Assembly (NCBI RefSeq): GCF_000264905.1
Contig: NW_006763138.1
Coordinates: 124,001-188,000 of the forward strand
Reading direction: 5' to 3'
DNA from: Stereum hirsutum FP-91666 SS1
Lineage: Eukaryota > Basidiomycota > Agaricomycetes > Russulales > Stereaceae
DNA length: 64,000 nucleotides
In this document: positions 35,713 to 47,396 of the stretch, in pieces
Numbering within the stretch: position 1 is the first letter of the stretch
Layout: each line of letters begins with the position of its first letter
Program-made: the position numbers and the translations under genes
Notes under the pieces: generated by a model
Database searches by the model: none
Told to the model about the DNA's origin: nothing
What the model saw: the letters and a program-made list of their open reading frames with translations, nothing else

Positions 35713-36560
35713 GTCTAGCAAGCGTGGCCTAGGTCCGGATTGTCTAAAGGGTCGTTACAAAAGCGCTTCCAGAGCGTGAAGTGAAATTGAAGGGCTGATA
35801 GCGAGAGATAGCAAGTGAAAGGGTAAGAAAGAAGGAAAGTGGACCGGCCAGAGGAAAGAGTGTGAAGAGAACGGGAACCCACGCCGTTGCGGGTCCAAGA
35901 TGAGAACAATGGCGGCAGGCAAGACCTGGTTTCCATTGGCTCGTGCCCTGGATGCGGTGGTAACCGAGAATAGACAGACTGGGAAACAATATCGCACCGC
36001 TTCGGCGAAGTAGCGATGTCTAGATATGAATCCGAGTGTGCACCTGCTTATTGTGAGTAGATCCAAGATATCGCCGTCAAGCGCTTACGGCAGGCCGACG
36101 ATGGCCTGTGGCGATATATTATTTATGCATCACTCAAAGCGGAGGGGACCCGATGGACAGATGAGATTGGATCAGGTACCGCTGTTATACCTTCTCGTAT
36201 TGTCATGGAGAACTGCAAAGGGATTGATGAATGTGGCGAACGGGGCCAGAAAAGGTCGTCAACGCCAAAAGCGGGTGCCCCACGCGGCCACAACGTGTTT
36301 CTCCTTTCGTCTCGACGTCGAGCACGTCCTTCTCGCCGCCGTCAGAGTCGACGACCGAGCTCTCTTTCCGCTGTCACGTTGCCTGTTTGGACCATTTCTG
36401 ACGACAGTGCTGGCCAGAGCGCATCGGGGACGACGACAAGGGCGATACATTCACACGTGCTCACGAGACACTGACCCTCTTGACGACCTGCTCGCCCGCG
36501 CTTCAGCCTCACCTTTTCTGCCGTTCGCCCCGCCGTCTTCATGCCTCTTCGCTGTCTCCA
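35713..36560. other. Divergent promoter region, 0.85 kb
   Basis: Between the secreted-protein gene (-) and the large Ser/Arg-rich gene (+). Pyrimidine-rich toward the latter. Several overlapping open frames in other phases have no support. Confidence 0.5.
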
Positions 36561-39500
36561 ATGAACTCGCGCCCATCTTTGGCTTCGAAGCGGCGCCCTT
36601 CTTCTGCCATCTTTCTCGGCTCTCTTCCCCCACCAAATCTTCCAGATCTTCCTGAACCACCGAGCCCTGGCACGGCCTCAAATCATTCTGCCTCGGGCCT
36701 CCCCTCGCCGCCCGCCACAAATTCAACAGGTAGCGGGAGCACGGGCGACAATAGTGCGGACGGCGGTAGCCTTCGTAGACGATCTATCTCGGACGCGAAC
36801 ATGGTCAATGGCACTTCCTCCAAGAACGGATCAAAGAGACCGCTCAGTCCGGAAAATCAAGATGACGATGACGAGGATAACACCGCCAGGCTTTCTAGAC
36901 GAAGGTCCCACCAGCCCACTTCCTCCAGCGAGAACGCGGATGCGTTGAAACGGGTCATGAGTCTTACCCAACGTAATCGTGCAGTGAGTCTGCGTTTACC
37001 CTGATCTTTTCTTTCTGTGCGGACTGTATTCCCTTCCCGGGTCAACAATGCCTCTCCATTGTTTTCACTTTCTGTGGGTGGTGGGATATGCTGCGGGATC
37101 ACAGTGCGAATTCACGACTCAAGAGGCGGCTCGCGACCCGTGTTGGCCGTAAGAGGAAACATACATCCTGTGCCACCCATGACCATGTTTCTGTGTAGAA
37201 AAAGCTGTTCTGTACTCAATCCAAGTTTAAAACCTTCGCGATTATATTCCGTACGGTGTCACTAGGTCCGGGAGTCCATCACTCAACTTCGTCATTGATC
37301 TTCTTGCAGGCTCTCGACAAACTCGCTCGCTTAAATTCCACTTCGCCCTCCTCGCGAAGTTCCACTACTCCCCTTCCTCCGCTTACCGGTTCAACGTCGA
37401 GACACGCTCTCAGCTCCTCAATTTCTTCGGTATCCTCCCGTCGATCATCTTATTCACATACCCACATACACACCGCTCCCAGTCCCCTCTCTGGCTCTGA
37501 AACCGAAAGAGAATCACAACACTCAGACGATCAGTCTGCCACTCCTCCATCCTCTGTCTCCCATGTGTCCCATGATTACGACAGCAGCTTTCGTACAAGA
37601 ACCATCTCCATGCCTGATTCACCGACCCGAGTCCGTACGCTCCAACAGAGTAGCCGATCGAACTCGCCTGCGCCTGGGACTCTTCAAAGAACACCTCGTA
37701 AACGGCTGGCTACTTTGGCCATGTCTACCCCATCCCCTGGCCGACCACGGGGAGAGGGAGTCGATGTTACTGCAGCGGCGATGGCTGCCGTCGAAAGTCT
37801 GAGGATGAGTCCCACCTCGCGGCGGAACCGCACTGGTGTTCCAAGAGAACTCAGGGAAACTTTCAGGAATAGCATGGATGGCAGGGTGCGTCGAGCGTCC
37901 TCTTTGGCACGAAATCGTAATTTAATGGCACTTTGTCACTTCATTCATATAACCCCAGACCTCGTCCGCATCACAAAGGCCACCGTCTCGCGACATGTAT
38001 ACACTCTCCGGGCGTGGCTCGCCCTCACCAAAAGCTAACCCCGCATCTCTGTATAACGGCAACCCCACTCAACTATCTCCCCGACCTCCACGATCTACCA
38101 GCAGCCGCTTCGCCACCGTCCGAGAGTCTTCCAGAAGACCAAAGTGGCCCTCAGAAGACATGTCTTCTTCTTCCTCGCGCCACATTGCGGAAGACGATGA
38201 AGATGACGAGTACGATCGCCCTTCCACAGGACATACACATAGTATCAGTATCGGTGGCGTTGGTCGAGCTCAGTTCCGTAGAGCCGGAAGTGTGGGGGAT
38301 GTGCTTGGGACGAGGTTGATCGGCTCCGGGTTGAGAGCTGCTGGTATAGGTATCGGACAAAGAGACAATGGAGACGACCCTTTCGGCGGACAAGATATTC
38401 AGAACACGCCCACGCCCGAAAGAATCATGCGGCCTCCAAGATCTGCCGTCTCTTCTTCCACGGACGATTGGAACCCATCAGACGAACCCCGCGCCGGGCC
38501 TAGTAGTAGTGCTAGTAGAACGGGCGGCCTCTCGCGAACGGGAACGCTTCGAGATCGTGACCGTGAGCCCAAAACACCGGCCAACGCCGGCTCATCACAC
38601 CTGAGGGGCGAGCGGGGCACGTACTCAGGACCAGCGCCCGGTGGGAGAACCTCATCCATGTCCGATTTCAATCGTTCGGGGAGGGCGAACGACGACGATG
38701 TTCCGAGTACGGCGCCTCCGGCCACCAGAACGTATAATCGCACGTACATGGACCGCGACAGGGAGGGCATCGGCTCACGAGCGGGCTATAGGGCCTCTCC
38801 GATTCCGGCGCCGTTGTTCGCGCAGGAGAGGTCGTATGGGTCGCCGAAAGTGAGGTCGACGAAATTGAGGGAGCCGGAGAGGGTCAGGACGCTCACGGCT
38901 GCGGAACAGCAGGCTATCGAGCACTTGAGGTTGATGGAGGACTCGCTTACGTCATTCGAGACGGCGTTGAACAGGCTCCCGGTGATGGGCGAGACGACGA
39001 CGGCGACTATACCGGAGCTGCATAAAAGCGCGCAGGGCATCGTTAGATTCGCGGAGCAGGTGAACGAGATGCTGAGGAATAGGACGAATCGCGCTCTCGA
39101 GAGGCAGATAGAGTCGGAGGTGGATGATCTGGAAGGGGATAGGGATGAGGTTGACATGGTGGGGCTTTGGAACGATGTCGGGAGCGATTTTAGGGATTGT
39201 TTGAGGGTGAGTGACGAGTTGGTGAGGACGATGACGGGGCTGTTGTTAGGAGTTGGGAAGGTGTTGAGGGAGGCGGCTCCGTTGGGATCTTCGCAAAATG
39301 GAGGGCAGGCGCATTTGAGGGGAGTTAGCCTGGATGAGGAGATGTTGTCGGGGAGGTTGAGCGCGCAGCGGCATGGGTATGGGATGTCGAGCCCTGATGG
39401 ACGGTCTGTCGCGGGAAGAAGTGCTGGAGGAGGGAGCGGAAAGGGTTCGAGTGGCGGTGGAACAGATATAGGGTCGGCTCTTGGGAGGAGTTCGAGTAGC

Positions 39501-40757
39501 AGGATGGGGATGGGCGCAGAAGCTAGTGGGAGGCGAAGCGCCGCTTCTTCATCGAGGAGGAGTTGGGATCCGAATAACTCCATCGCCAGCGACCGAGACA
39601 GGGACATGGTCAAGCAACTAAAGCGAGCGTCAAGTAGGGCCGAGGAGATGCTTGTCCATGCGCAACAGAGGTCTGCCTCCGCCATGATGCGAGAAAGGGA
39701 GCGAGATGTTTACGGTGTAGATCGTGACCGCGACCAACTCAGCCCCAGCTCTTCTGACCTCGGTCACTCACTTTCCTCTTCGCGTAACGGACCAGCGACG
39801 GCCGGTCTCGGGCCCTCGACGTCGACGCGACGGACTTACCAGCCCAGAGATCGAGAAAGGAAACCCGACTTGTCTACACATGACTCAGAGCGGACTCTTC
39901 GGGAATTCGACCCCTCGCCCACACCTCCGTCCTCCCGTGCAGGAATGAATACCGATATGAGCAGTCGTCAACCGCTTCCTCCAATCGACACCGACCCAAG
40001 TCCACTGCCTTCCGCCGATGCCTTCGAGCGTCGTTTATCCGAGCGAGCCAGTCGTCGGAAGATCTCCTCGACATCAAACATAACCGTACGGGCCAATCCA
40101 TCCTTCAATCTATCCTCCTCCAGCGCCACCGTAGCGTTGTCGCCACACACCGTCTCCAACAACTTGACCCCCGAAAAGGCTGCTTTTCCGATGCTGAGCA
40201 GGACTGACTCGACAGAGAAGCACACAGGCGAGTTCTCGAGGAGAAGAGACGTTACGTTTTCTCGACCTTCGACAATCTCGACTTCTGCTCTCAACGGCGT
40301 ACAGCAACGACATGATAGTCAGGCTCGCTCAGGTCGTGCGAGGGTTGAGTCGGGTGATTCGACGTATGCGGTTGACCTGGATGCGGACAATCCAGATTAC
40401 AGTGGGACTAGCGCGAGCGATCGTGAACCTCCCCTCAGCGCCAAGTCCACCAGATCGCAACTCAGGTCTAGTAGAAACGCTTCTGAATCCGAACGACCTT
40501 CCCCCACGACCATGGGACAATCATCGACGCTGGGCAGGAGGAGGACGTTAGGAGCGGCGAAGGCCAGGGCTTCGTTGGATGCGGAGTTAAGTGATGAAAT
40601 GAGGAGGGATCGTCCTCCACGGGACCGGGACAGAGAGCGGTCATCGGCTGAGAATCCAAGAGCAGGATCATCACAGAATCAGAACGCTTCGCTCTCGTCG
40701 ACGGTGGGCGGGAGGAGGGAACGGAGGAGGACAATCACGGAGATTTTTGCTCCATAG
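36561..40757 (+). CDS. Large Ser/Arg-rich, mostly disordered protein, function unknown
   Basis: Three exons: 36561 to about 36982, about 37310-37887, and about 37958-40757; about 1265 residues. It starts MNSRPSLASKRRPSSAIFLG, SLPPPNLPDLPEPPSPG. Most of the sequence is Ser/Pro/Arg-rich with many SP, RS and RXXS sites, acidic patches (DDDDED, EDDEDDEYD) and RDRDR runs. The only likely folded part is a helical region of about 140 residues in exon 3 (about 38890-39290): TAAEQQAIEHLRLMEDSLTS, FETALNRLPVMGETT, IPELHKSAQGIVRFAEQVNE, VDMVGLWNDVGSDFRDCLRV, SDELVRTMTGLLLGVGKVL. The end GRRERRRTITEIFAP is short and distinct. The intron before exon 3 uses the donor at AGG|gtgcgt to keep frame. It resembles a conserved basidiomycete hypothetical protein; a cytoskeletal or signalling scaffold role is only a guess. 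The ATG at 36480 is an alternative start. Confidence 0.8.
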
Positions 40758-41917
40758 ACAAATTCAAAGCCGGTGTGTGTATTAAAATTGTGTCTTCTGA
40801 GTTACATCGTGAGTACCTTCCACCAGTTCTCCATCACGACCTCGCTCTGACTTGCGCTTCCCGGATCTCATAGCTTGTTGACCGGTCTCCTCTTGTTCAG
40901 CTCTCGCATCGATATCCGCGTTGGCCACTTGGTCGCGTTCGCCTTGCCATGTTTTTATTTGAGCCGTTCGTCTTGCCCGCGTTCGGTTCTTTTGTTCTTT
41001 CGTCTTCGTATATTCGTACTAGGACGATCTTTCCTGTATGTATCTTTTTTCTTTCTGTGGTTTGTTCTCTTTCTCTCGCATACATATCTTCCCCCCTCGT
41101 TAGGCCTGACCTTTTTCCCCTTTTCATATTTTTGATGGCACGCTTTCAACTTCTTCGCATGCCTGTGAGCTTTCACGTTTCACGTATCCATAAACCCAAC
41201 AATCGTTTCAAGGCTGAATATTCCGTCTTCTCCTCTCTTCCACTTTCTCTGTTTTGAAATTCGCTTGCGATGCCCCTCCCACTCCCTCTGTCTTCAATAC
41301 TACTCGTATCCTCCCCGTTATTCGGTTATTCTTCATATTTTCTTCGCCACTTTCTTCGTCTCTTCGCAGCTTTTCAGTTTCTGTGTCTCTCTCCTCTGTG
41401 ATATCAAGTGTTTACTGTAGGCACCGTTGATCACGTCTCACTCTCTCCCTCCCTGTCTCTCGCATGTCGTACCCCACGCACGCACAGTATGTTTATGGGC
41501 TCTCTGTCGATGTTTACAATATATGAAGAATGGCGCCAATCTCTCACTGTTCGAGCAACGATTTTAGATATCTTCATGTATTCTAGTCGAACCGTGTCCC
41601 CTTCTCGCCCGCTGTGGGGGACCATTTGCCACAGGTGCCACACCGGCGCCACGTGTGACAATCAACGGCAGGCTCCGGCGATCGCCGACCACAAGTTCAA
41701 CTTAAGGAAATCCCAAGGAAATCCCCACCCTCGGAGGCCGCAACCACGACCCAACGCAACCTCCACCTCACATCTGCAGAACGCTCAAGTCTCCACCAAC
41801 GTCTGTATTCCAGAGCTCTAGTGAGTATCACACTGGTCCATGTGCGCTACTACCCTCGTCGCCATGTTCAGATATATAACTCACCTGCTGAATCCGCTAG
41901 ACCTCCGCTCCATCACC
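40758..41917. other. Intergenic 1.2 kb, pyrimidine-rich
   Basis: Probable long 3' UTR of the Ser/Arg-rich gene followed by the promoter of F-box gene 2. Strongly T/C-rich between about 40860 and 41470. No gene recognised. Confidence 0.5.
41873..41879 (+). promoter_or_regulatory. TATA box of F-box gene 2
   Basis: TATATAA lies 39 bases before the ATG at 41918, giving a very short leader, or a longer one if translation starts at 41983. Confidence 0.5.
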
Positions 41918-43779
41918 ATGTCAAACATTCCCGAGGAGAGTCCCTCTTCTAGGTATGTAACCTGCTACGTTTTACTACAAGCATGGTATCTAAAAGGGAG
42001 TGGAATGATGACAATAGGGAGTACTGGCCAAGTCTTGTTCAAGCACGAGTACAGAGATACGAACATGCCTCTTCCCTGCCAGGGGTTCATCCTGACGTCC
42101 TTAGAACAGCCCGAAGCGCTCTTAGTGCGGAGATTGAGGGCTTGGAACACGCTGTCATTTTGGCCAAGTCAAGCTTGAGCAATATGTCCCCGGTCCATAA
42201 ACTCCCTCCCGAAGTGCTCGGAAAATGCTTCACTGCTCTGATGGTGCAAAGTGACCCACAGGTTTACACACGGAGAGCTACAGATGATGATACCTACGGC
42301 AACGTACAATTGGTTACGGATCTTGGGTGGATTTCGGTCACTCGTGTGTGCCGCAAATGGCGCCATGTAGCATTGGCTCAGGCGAGCCTTTGGGGTACTA
42401 TTCCCTTCTGCCTTGGCCCAATGTGGGTAACAACCTTCATAGAACGAGTACTGTCGTGCCCATTAGACATCCAACTTGGGGCAGACACTCCTTTATCGCT
42501 GTGGAATAATCACCAAGATATGCTTGACACAATACTTGACATAATTCGTTGTCATTTGTTTCATATCAAGCGGATCATCGTCTCAGGGATTGAGTATAAG
42601 TTGGGCGACCTGGGAGAGCCGTTCTTCCAAAACCTCACAGACGTTTTGACCGATCGTACTCCAATGCTACACAGCATCGAACTCATAAGTGACGGTTTTG
42701 ATTTCTCTTTTCCCCCCAATTTCCTTCACCATGCACCTCATCTCGCCTCTGTCACAGTCTGTGATTGTGACACGACGTGGACTTCTACGTCTTTTCGCAA
42801 CCTGACATCCCTCGACATAACGCCTGGTCCCAGGCTCTCAGCATACGATCCCCTAATGGTGGTCCTTCGTTCGAACCCGACTTTGGAAGTCTTGAGACTT
42901 TGGGGCGCACTTCCCTTGCGTGCATCCACCTCAGCCGTTGGCGCTGTCATCACATTGCGTCATCTCACTACCTTAGACCTCGGTGAGGAATCCGTTACTG
43001 TCCTCCGCCATCTATTCGAGACTCTGGTCATCCCACCGAAGTGTGTCCTCAATCTGACGGAGGTCGTGATCGATACTGAGGTCTCCCTGAAAGATTGTCT
43101 CTCACTCATCACCATCATGTCAGCACATATCAACAGACACGACAAGCCCATTCGTGAATTCTTACTCCGCGACTTCACTGAACCAAGCCATACCGTTAAA
43201 AGGCCAATACAGTTTATAGCATGGAGAGATGTCAAATACTTTTTTAATCGACACTCGACACGGGAACTCGACCATGGGAAAGGTGCTGTGTTGAATTTTG
43301 GGGCAGTCATTAGCAGTCAACATGTCGACGCCGCCTCTGGGGAGGCTTGGAAGCAGAAGATCACACTTTCCTTATTGCAGCATCTCTCTCTATCCTCGGT
43401 TGAGGTTCTTGGGATCGAAAGGAATTGCGATCTGGTCGCAAGTTTACTCCCCGATTTGCAGTCGATGTGGAATATTCGATACTTATCATTTGACGGGGAT
43501 ACCTTCGAGTCCATGCAACGTTTACTTACGGCGACTATGACGGATTCTCCCCACGGAATAATGCTTCCGCATTTATTTTCGCTCCTGACACACAAAGGAG
43601 GCTGGGACGTGTCGTACCTGTCTGAGTCTTCAGTTGTCGCAATTTTGGACACCTTGCGCAAACGAAGAGACTTGGGTGTGCCTATTCAAGAGTTTTTCTT
43701 GAGCGGCTGCTCTTTGAATCCTGCCGATGAAGCAACTCTCCGAGAGATCGTACCAACGGTTGTGCTGGGCAACATTTAG
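41918..43779 (+). CDS. F-box / LRR-like protein (paralogue 2)
   Basis: Paralogue of 31753-33468. A first exon MSNIPEESPSS (41918-41952) joins across a 44-nt intron to REWNDDNREYWPSLVQARVQ; without the intron, translation could begin at 41983 (MVSKREW). The helical N-terminus (VLRTARSALSAEIEGLEHAV) precedes the F-box-like motif MSPVHKLPPEVLGKCFTALM and VTRVCRKWRHVALAQASLWG. Leucine-rich segments follow: LASVTVCDCDTTWTS, LTSLDITPGPRLSAYDPLMV, LEVLRLWGALPLRAS and LRHLTTLDLGEESVTVLRHL. It ends LDTLRKRRDLGVPIQEFFLS, GCSLNPADEATLREIVPTVV. The two paralogues align end to end but are well diverged. Probable SCF substrate adaptor; substrate unknown. Confidence 0.87.
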
Positions 43780-44187
43780 ACGGGCAGAATCGGTGAGTAA
43801 TATTATGTTGTTGTGCACCTTGCCCTCATAAAAGAATTATTTTGTCTCAAGGAGGTTGTGGCCTTATGTTGGCCAATCTATGTCGGTCTATATCTGCGTT
43901 GGATGCAATATGCTTTGTGGCCAGGTCACTGTACGAATGTTTTTACATGATATGGTTTCGTTCCTTTGACAGTCGGTTCTCTGAGTGTCCATCCTCCGTA
44001 CGCGTCGCGCGATACTCAACAAGCATACCTCTGGCAGATTTGGGGCTTGGACTACTCTTCACGAACTCAAGGGCCAAACTCTCCTTCCGGAGTATGATCG
44101 ACCCCGTGTGCTACAAACCGAGTAGTTACTCCTAAACAAGGTATGGTGTTCTATGCGAGCTCCTATTAGCTAACACGATAACAGCGT

Positions 44188-44203
44188 AGAGAGAGAGAGA
44201 GAG
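44188..44203 (+). repeat. (AG)8 microsatellite
   Basis: Perfect AG dinucleotide run of 16 bases in intergenic DNA. Confidence 0.9.
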
Positions 44204-44618
44204 TTAAGCTTACCATGCCAAGGAGATGATCTAAGTTCAGAGGACCCTTCGGTCACAACGGTTTGTTCCTCAAAATTAATATAGCTTACGGGACCACTCT
44301 AGTCCGAATCGAAAGACGCCTGTTCAAACTTCACATGAAGATCTCCAAGCGTAGGAACGCATGCGGCGTCTCCTGAGCGTCCTTCGAATGCGGTTAGACA
44401 GCGAGCGGTTGAGAGTAAGGAGGTCATGGCGAGTATGAGCTAAGGCGCTGGGCAGGAGGGTGACCTGACAGCGCTTCGGACATCGGTTCATTCTGAAGTA
44501 TGAGTACTACTGCACGTCGGCCATGTCGATACGACGGAGGAGTATCTATTCCATCTTGCTTCCATCAACAGATAGTACAAGAGAGTATCGGATTTCTTCT
44601 TGCGTCTGCTCCAGCAGA

Positions 44619-45200
44619 TCACATCGTGTGGAATAACTGTGTGGCAGGACTCGTCAAGGCAGGCACCAGCAAGTCCAGTAGAAGGTTTGGCACACACCTG
44701 TACTTTGCTCTACATACGCCACAGTCTGCTTCCCATGCAAAGCTGGCGAAGTGCCTCCCGAGTTTGCCGTTACGATCCTGGATATTCACCGTCGAACCCG
44801 ATATGTCTACGGAGGACTCAGGCTGTAGCGCCGAGGAGGGATTGAAGGCCTTGTCGCCATACTGATACTCTACAACGGTCGCGGCACGTCCAGACACGCT
44901 CAAGAATATATCGACCGTAGCGCTTCCCAGCCATACTGTTCGTTCCTTGGACGGAGACGGAGCCAATTCAAACTTCGAAGGAGGGTCGATGTGAATGATG
45001 CCGGAAAGGGAAACATACACGGTTGTTTTCGTCGGATGAGAGATTGTAGCAGAGGAATCTGCGAGGTCATGGGAAGAGGGCGTTTTGCCGGGAGGAGAGT
45101 GGGAGGAAGGAAGAGACCGGGGGATCGAGATGTGGAAATGAAGCCCGTGAGCCCATGAGTTGACTTCGAAACATCCGACTCACACAGGTTATGATTGTAT
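44619..45200 (-). other. Coding-like minus-strand stretch, possible gene remnant
   Basis: A minus-strand frame reads CFEVNSWAHGLHFHISIPRS, then LADSSATISHPTKTTVYVSL, SGIIHIDPPSKFELAPSPSK, RTVWLGSATVDIFLSVSGRA and VEYQYGDKAFNPSSALQPES. The composition and the alternating beta-type hydrophobic pattern look like a real protein. I cannot find a convincing start, end or family. It could be part of an intron-rich gene or a decayed copy. Confidence 0.3.
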
Positions 45201-46947
45201 GTGTGGCTAGAAGCGTACTGTTGCACCCTGTCCTGCGTTGCTCGAAGAACAGAATGAGAATCTGAAGATAAGGGTCTGTCAAGTGATTTTGGACCGTGAA
45301 ACGGCCGTATTACTTACGGTCAACGTCACACTAGTAGCAAAGTGCATCTTCACGATGCCTTGGGACGACTTTGTTGAACGAGCATCCGCGAGAAATTATA
45401 TTAGACCAGGGCCGTCAAGACTGTTTTTGGTACGGAATGAGAGGAAGTCCGTCGATCCGCATACTACTAAGCACGTAGAGAGTGCACTTCTCATTCGGCC
45501 TAGAAGAGAGAAACACCCCTCCCCGAGCTACGCACAACGTAAATTATAGCGGAACGTACCGCGAACACCATCGAAGCCTGGCATAATATATTGAAGATAG
45601 TTCGGTATTCAGTGGCCTCAGCAGTACCTTGACCTCATCGTGTATGTCCGGGTCTGACATATATAGCCTCGTTCTCGCAGGACGAGAGGACGAGATCCAT
45701 TCGAGCAATCTCGAACTTGGTCTTCTTTACGTGCCTGTAGCCGCTGTCCGTTTCGGTCTGTGCATAGGCGCGTACGACACAACATACGCTCCAAAAGTAT
45801 CCATGATAAACACCGACCAGTCGAGGGGATGAGCCTTCATGCGATCATGGTCAGCTAAATATGATGCATGACGGTCGTATAGCCATGTATGACCGGTGAA
45901 GCGCCGATAATTGACACAGAACGGTCTTGTCAAGAAGACGAGCGAGGGCAATGAACAGAATTAATCCGGACCATCCCGAACCAGATTATCCTTTCATTCT
46001 TGACAGGCTGCTTTCGGACATGCAATTACACATGTACGACACAACGGGCGGCCTCATCCGCACCACAGGTACCCACTGGTATGAGAGACCGATGAAGAGA
46101 TTCCGAACATGGCGATATCAGATATCGAGGGCGAGCGCTCATGCAGCAGCAACTGCATCGTAAAAGGACCGGTCGATCATGACGCGGACGGCGCACTGGC
46201 ACTACTGAGATCTTTGCAAGTACAGAAGAGGTAAGTGCGGCTATATCCTGTCGGTTGAACAATCAATCGACATGAACGTGAACATGGCTGGTATCATACC
46301 TGCCAGTGGGAGAACGCCGAGCGTGAGCAAGACTCCAGGGAGTACTTACATGCTGAGTGAGGAAGATTCGCATGAACTTCAAATCATGACGGCCGTGCAA
46401 ATCTTGAACTTGGCCTTCCCTTCGCGGATATGATCGTTCTTCAAGCTGGCCTTTGTCCGCTTTCAACTTGAGGCGTCTCCTGACAAGCGCTCACCGGTCA
46501 CCACTGACACGTCTGGCCTCGACAGATCGATCACCATGGGCTTTCCGTCACCACAACCATCCAGCGCCGGCTCTCGAACGGAGAAAAGTCGATACTGTAC
46601 ATCGGAATAGCTGAACATCCACTCTCAGGCTCGCGACCAAACGGAACTATGCGAGCGAGTGAGAATTTTCGTGAGCACGAGGTTGCGTCGTCGTGGACAG
46701 AACGCTGCAAGACCGTCCGAAGCAGGGCGGTCACGGTAAAGAAGCTTTGCCTGTGAGAGAGAGAGACGAATCGAGGTGCGAACTTGAGTGACGATGCTTA
46801 ACGCCGCAGGGGGTACATACTATATACGTATATGGTGCAGTGAGAAGATTTTTAGCCTGTTGGGGATGGACGGAAGATGAGTGACCGACCTGGTTTTGGT
46901 GGCGGTGGATGGACTTTGTCGGAAAATATTCCAGGACCTTTTAAGTA

Positions 46948-47396
46948 CTTACAAGGCTATATCAGGTATATCAGGCCGGACCGGCCTGGCAATGATTGAA
47001 AGGGGGGAAAAACTCCCTGGGAAGGCCGCTTGTAAGGCCGCTTGTAAGGTCGCCGGGATCCGGTTTATGGCAATGGGCCTAGGCGTCGTTGGGCTGGCCG
47101 GGCTTGGGCAGGCGGTCGGGCGTGCCGGTGTGGCCCTGCGTAAGGTGGAGGGGGGCCACGTCGTTGATGCCCATGTCGTCCCCAACCTGACTGAGCGAGC
47201 GTGCACAATACGTTGAATGGTCACTTTCGTAGGTTGTGGCCATAGAGCGACATTGCAAGTGCTCGTTTGAGCGAGTTTGGAGGTGTTTTAGGATCGGGTG
47301 GCTGAGCGCGCGTGCTCCGCGCATGCCTAATCGGGGAGTACCCCTTATCAGACCGGTCCCAGCCGGGAAAGATACCTTACAAGGCAGCTTGTAATC
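46948..47396. repeat. GC-rich block with short direct and inverted repeats
   Basis: A 10-base direct repeat CTTACAAGGC occurs at 46948-46957 and 47376-47385. AAGGCCGCTTGT is repeated in tandem at 47022-47033 and 47034-47045. CTTACAAG and its complement CTTGTAAG recur several times, and 47374-47396 forms an imperfect palindrome. A GGACCGG core near 46978 is matched in inverse orientation near 47351. GC content is clearly higher than in the flanks. It may be a non-autonomous transposon or a TE fragment; no protein domain is seen. Confidence 0.45.

Noticed and set aside
38786..39685. 299-codon minus-strand open frame
   Set aside because: Antisense of the low-complexity Ser/Arg-rich exon at 37958-40757; its Ser/Leu/Pro composition mirrors the real gene.
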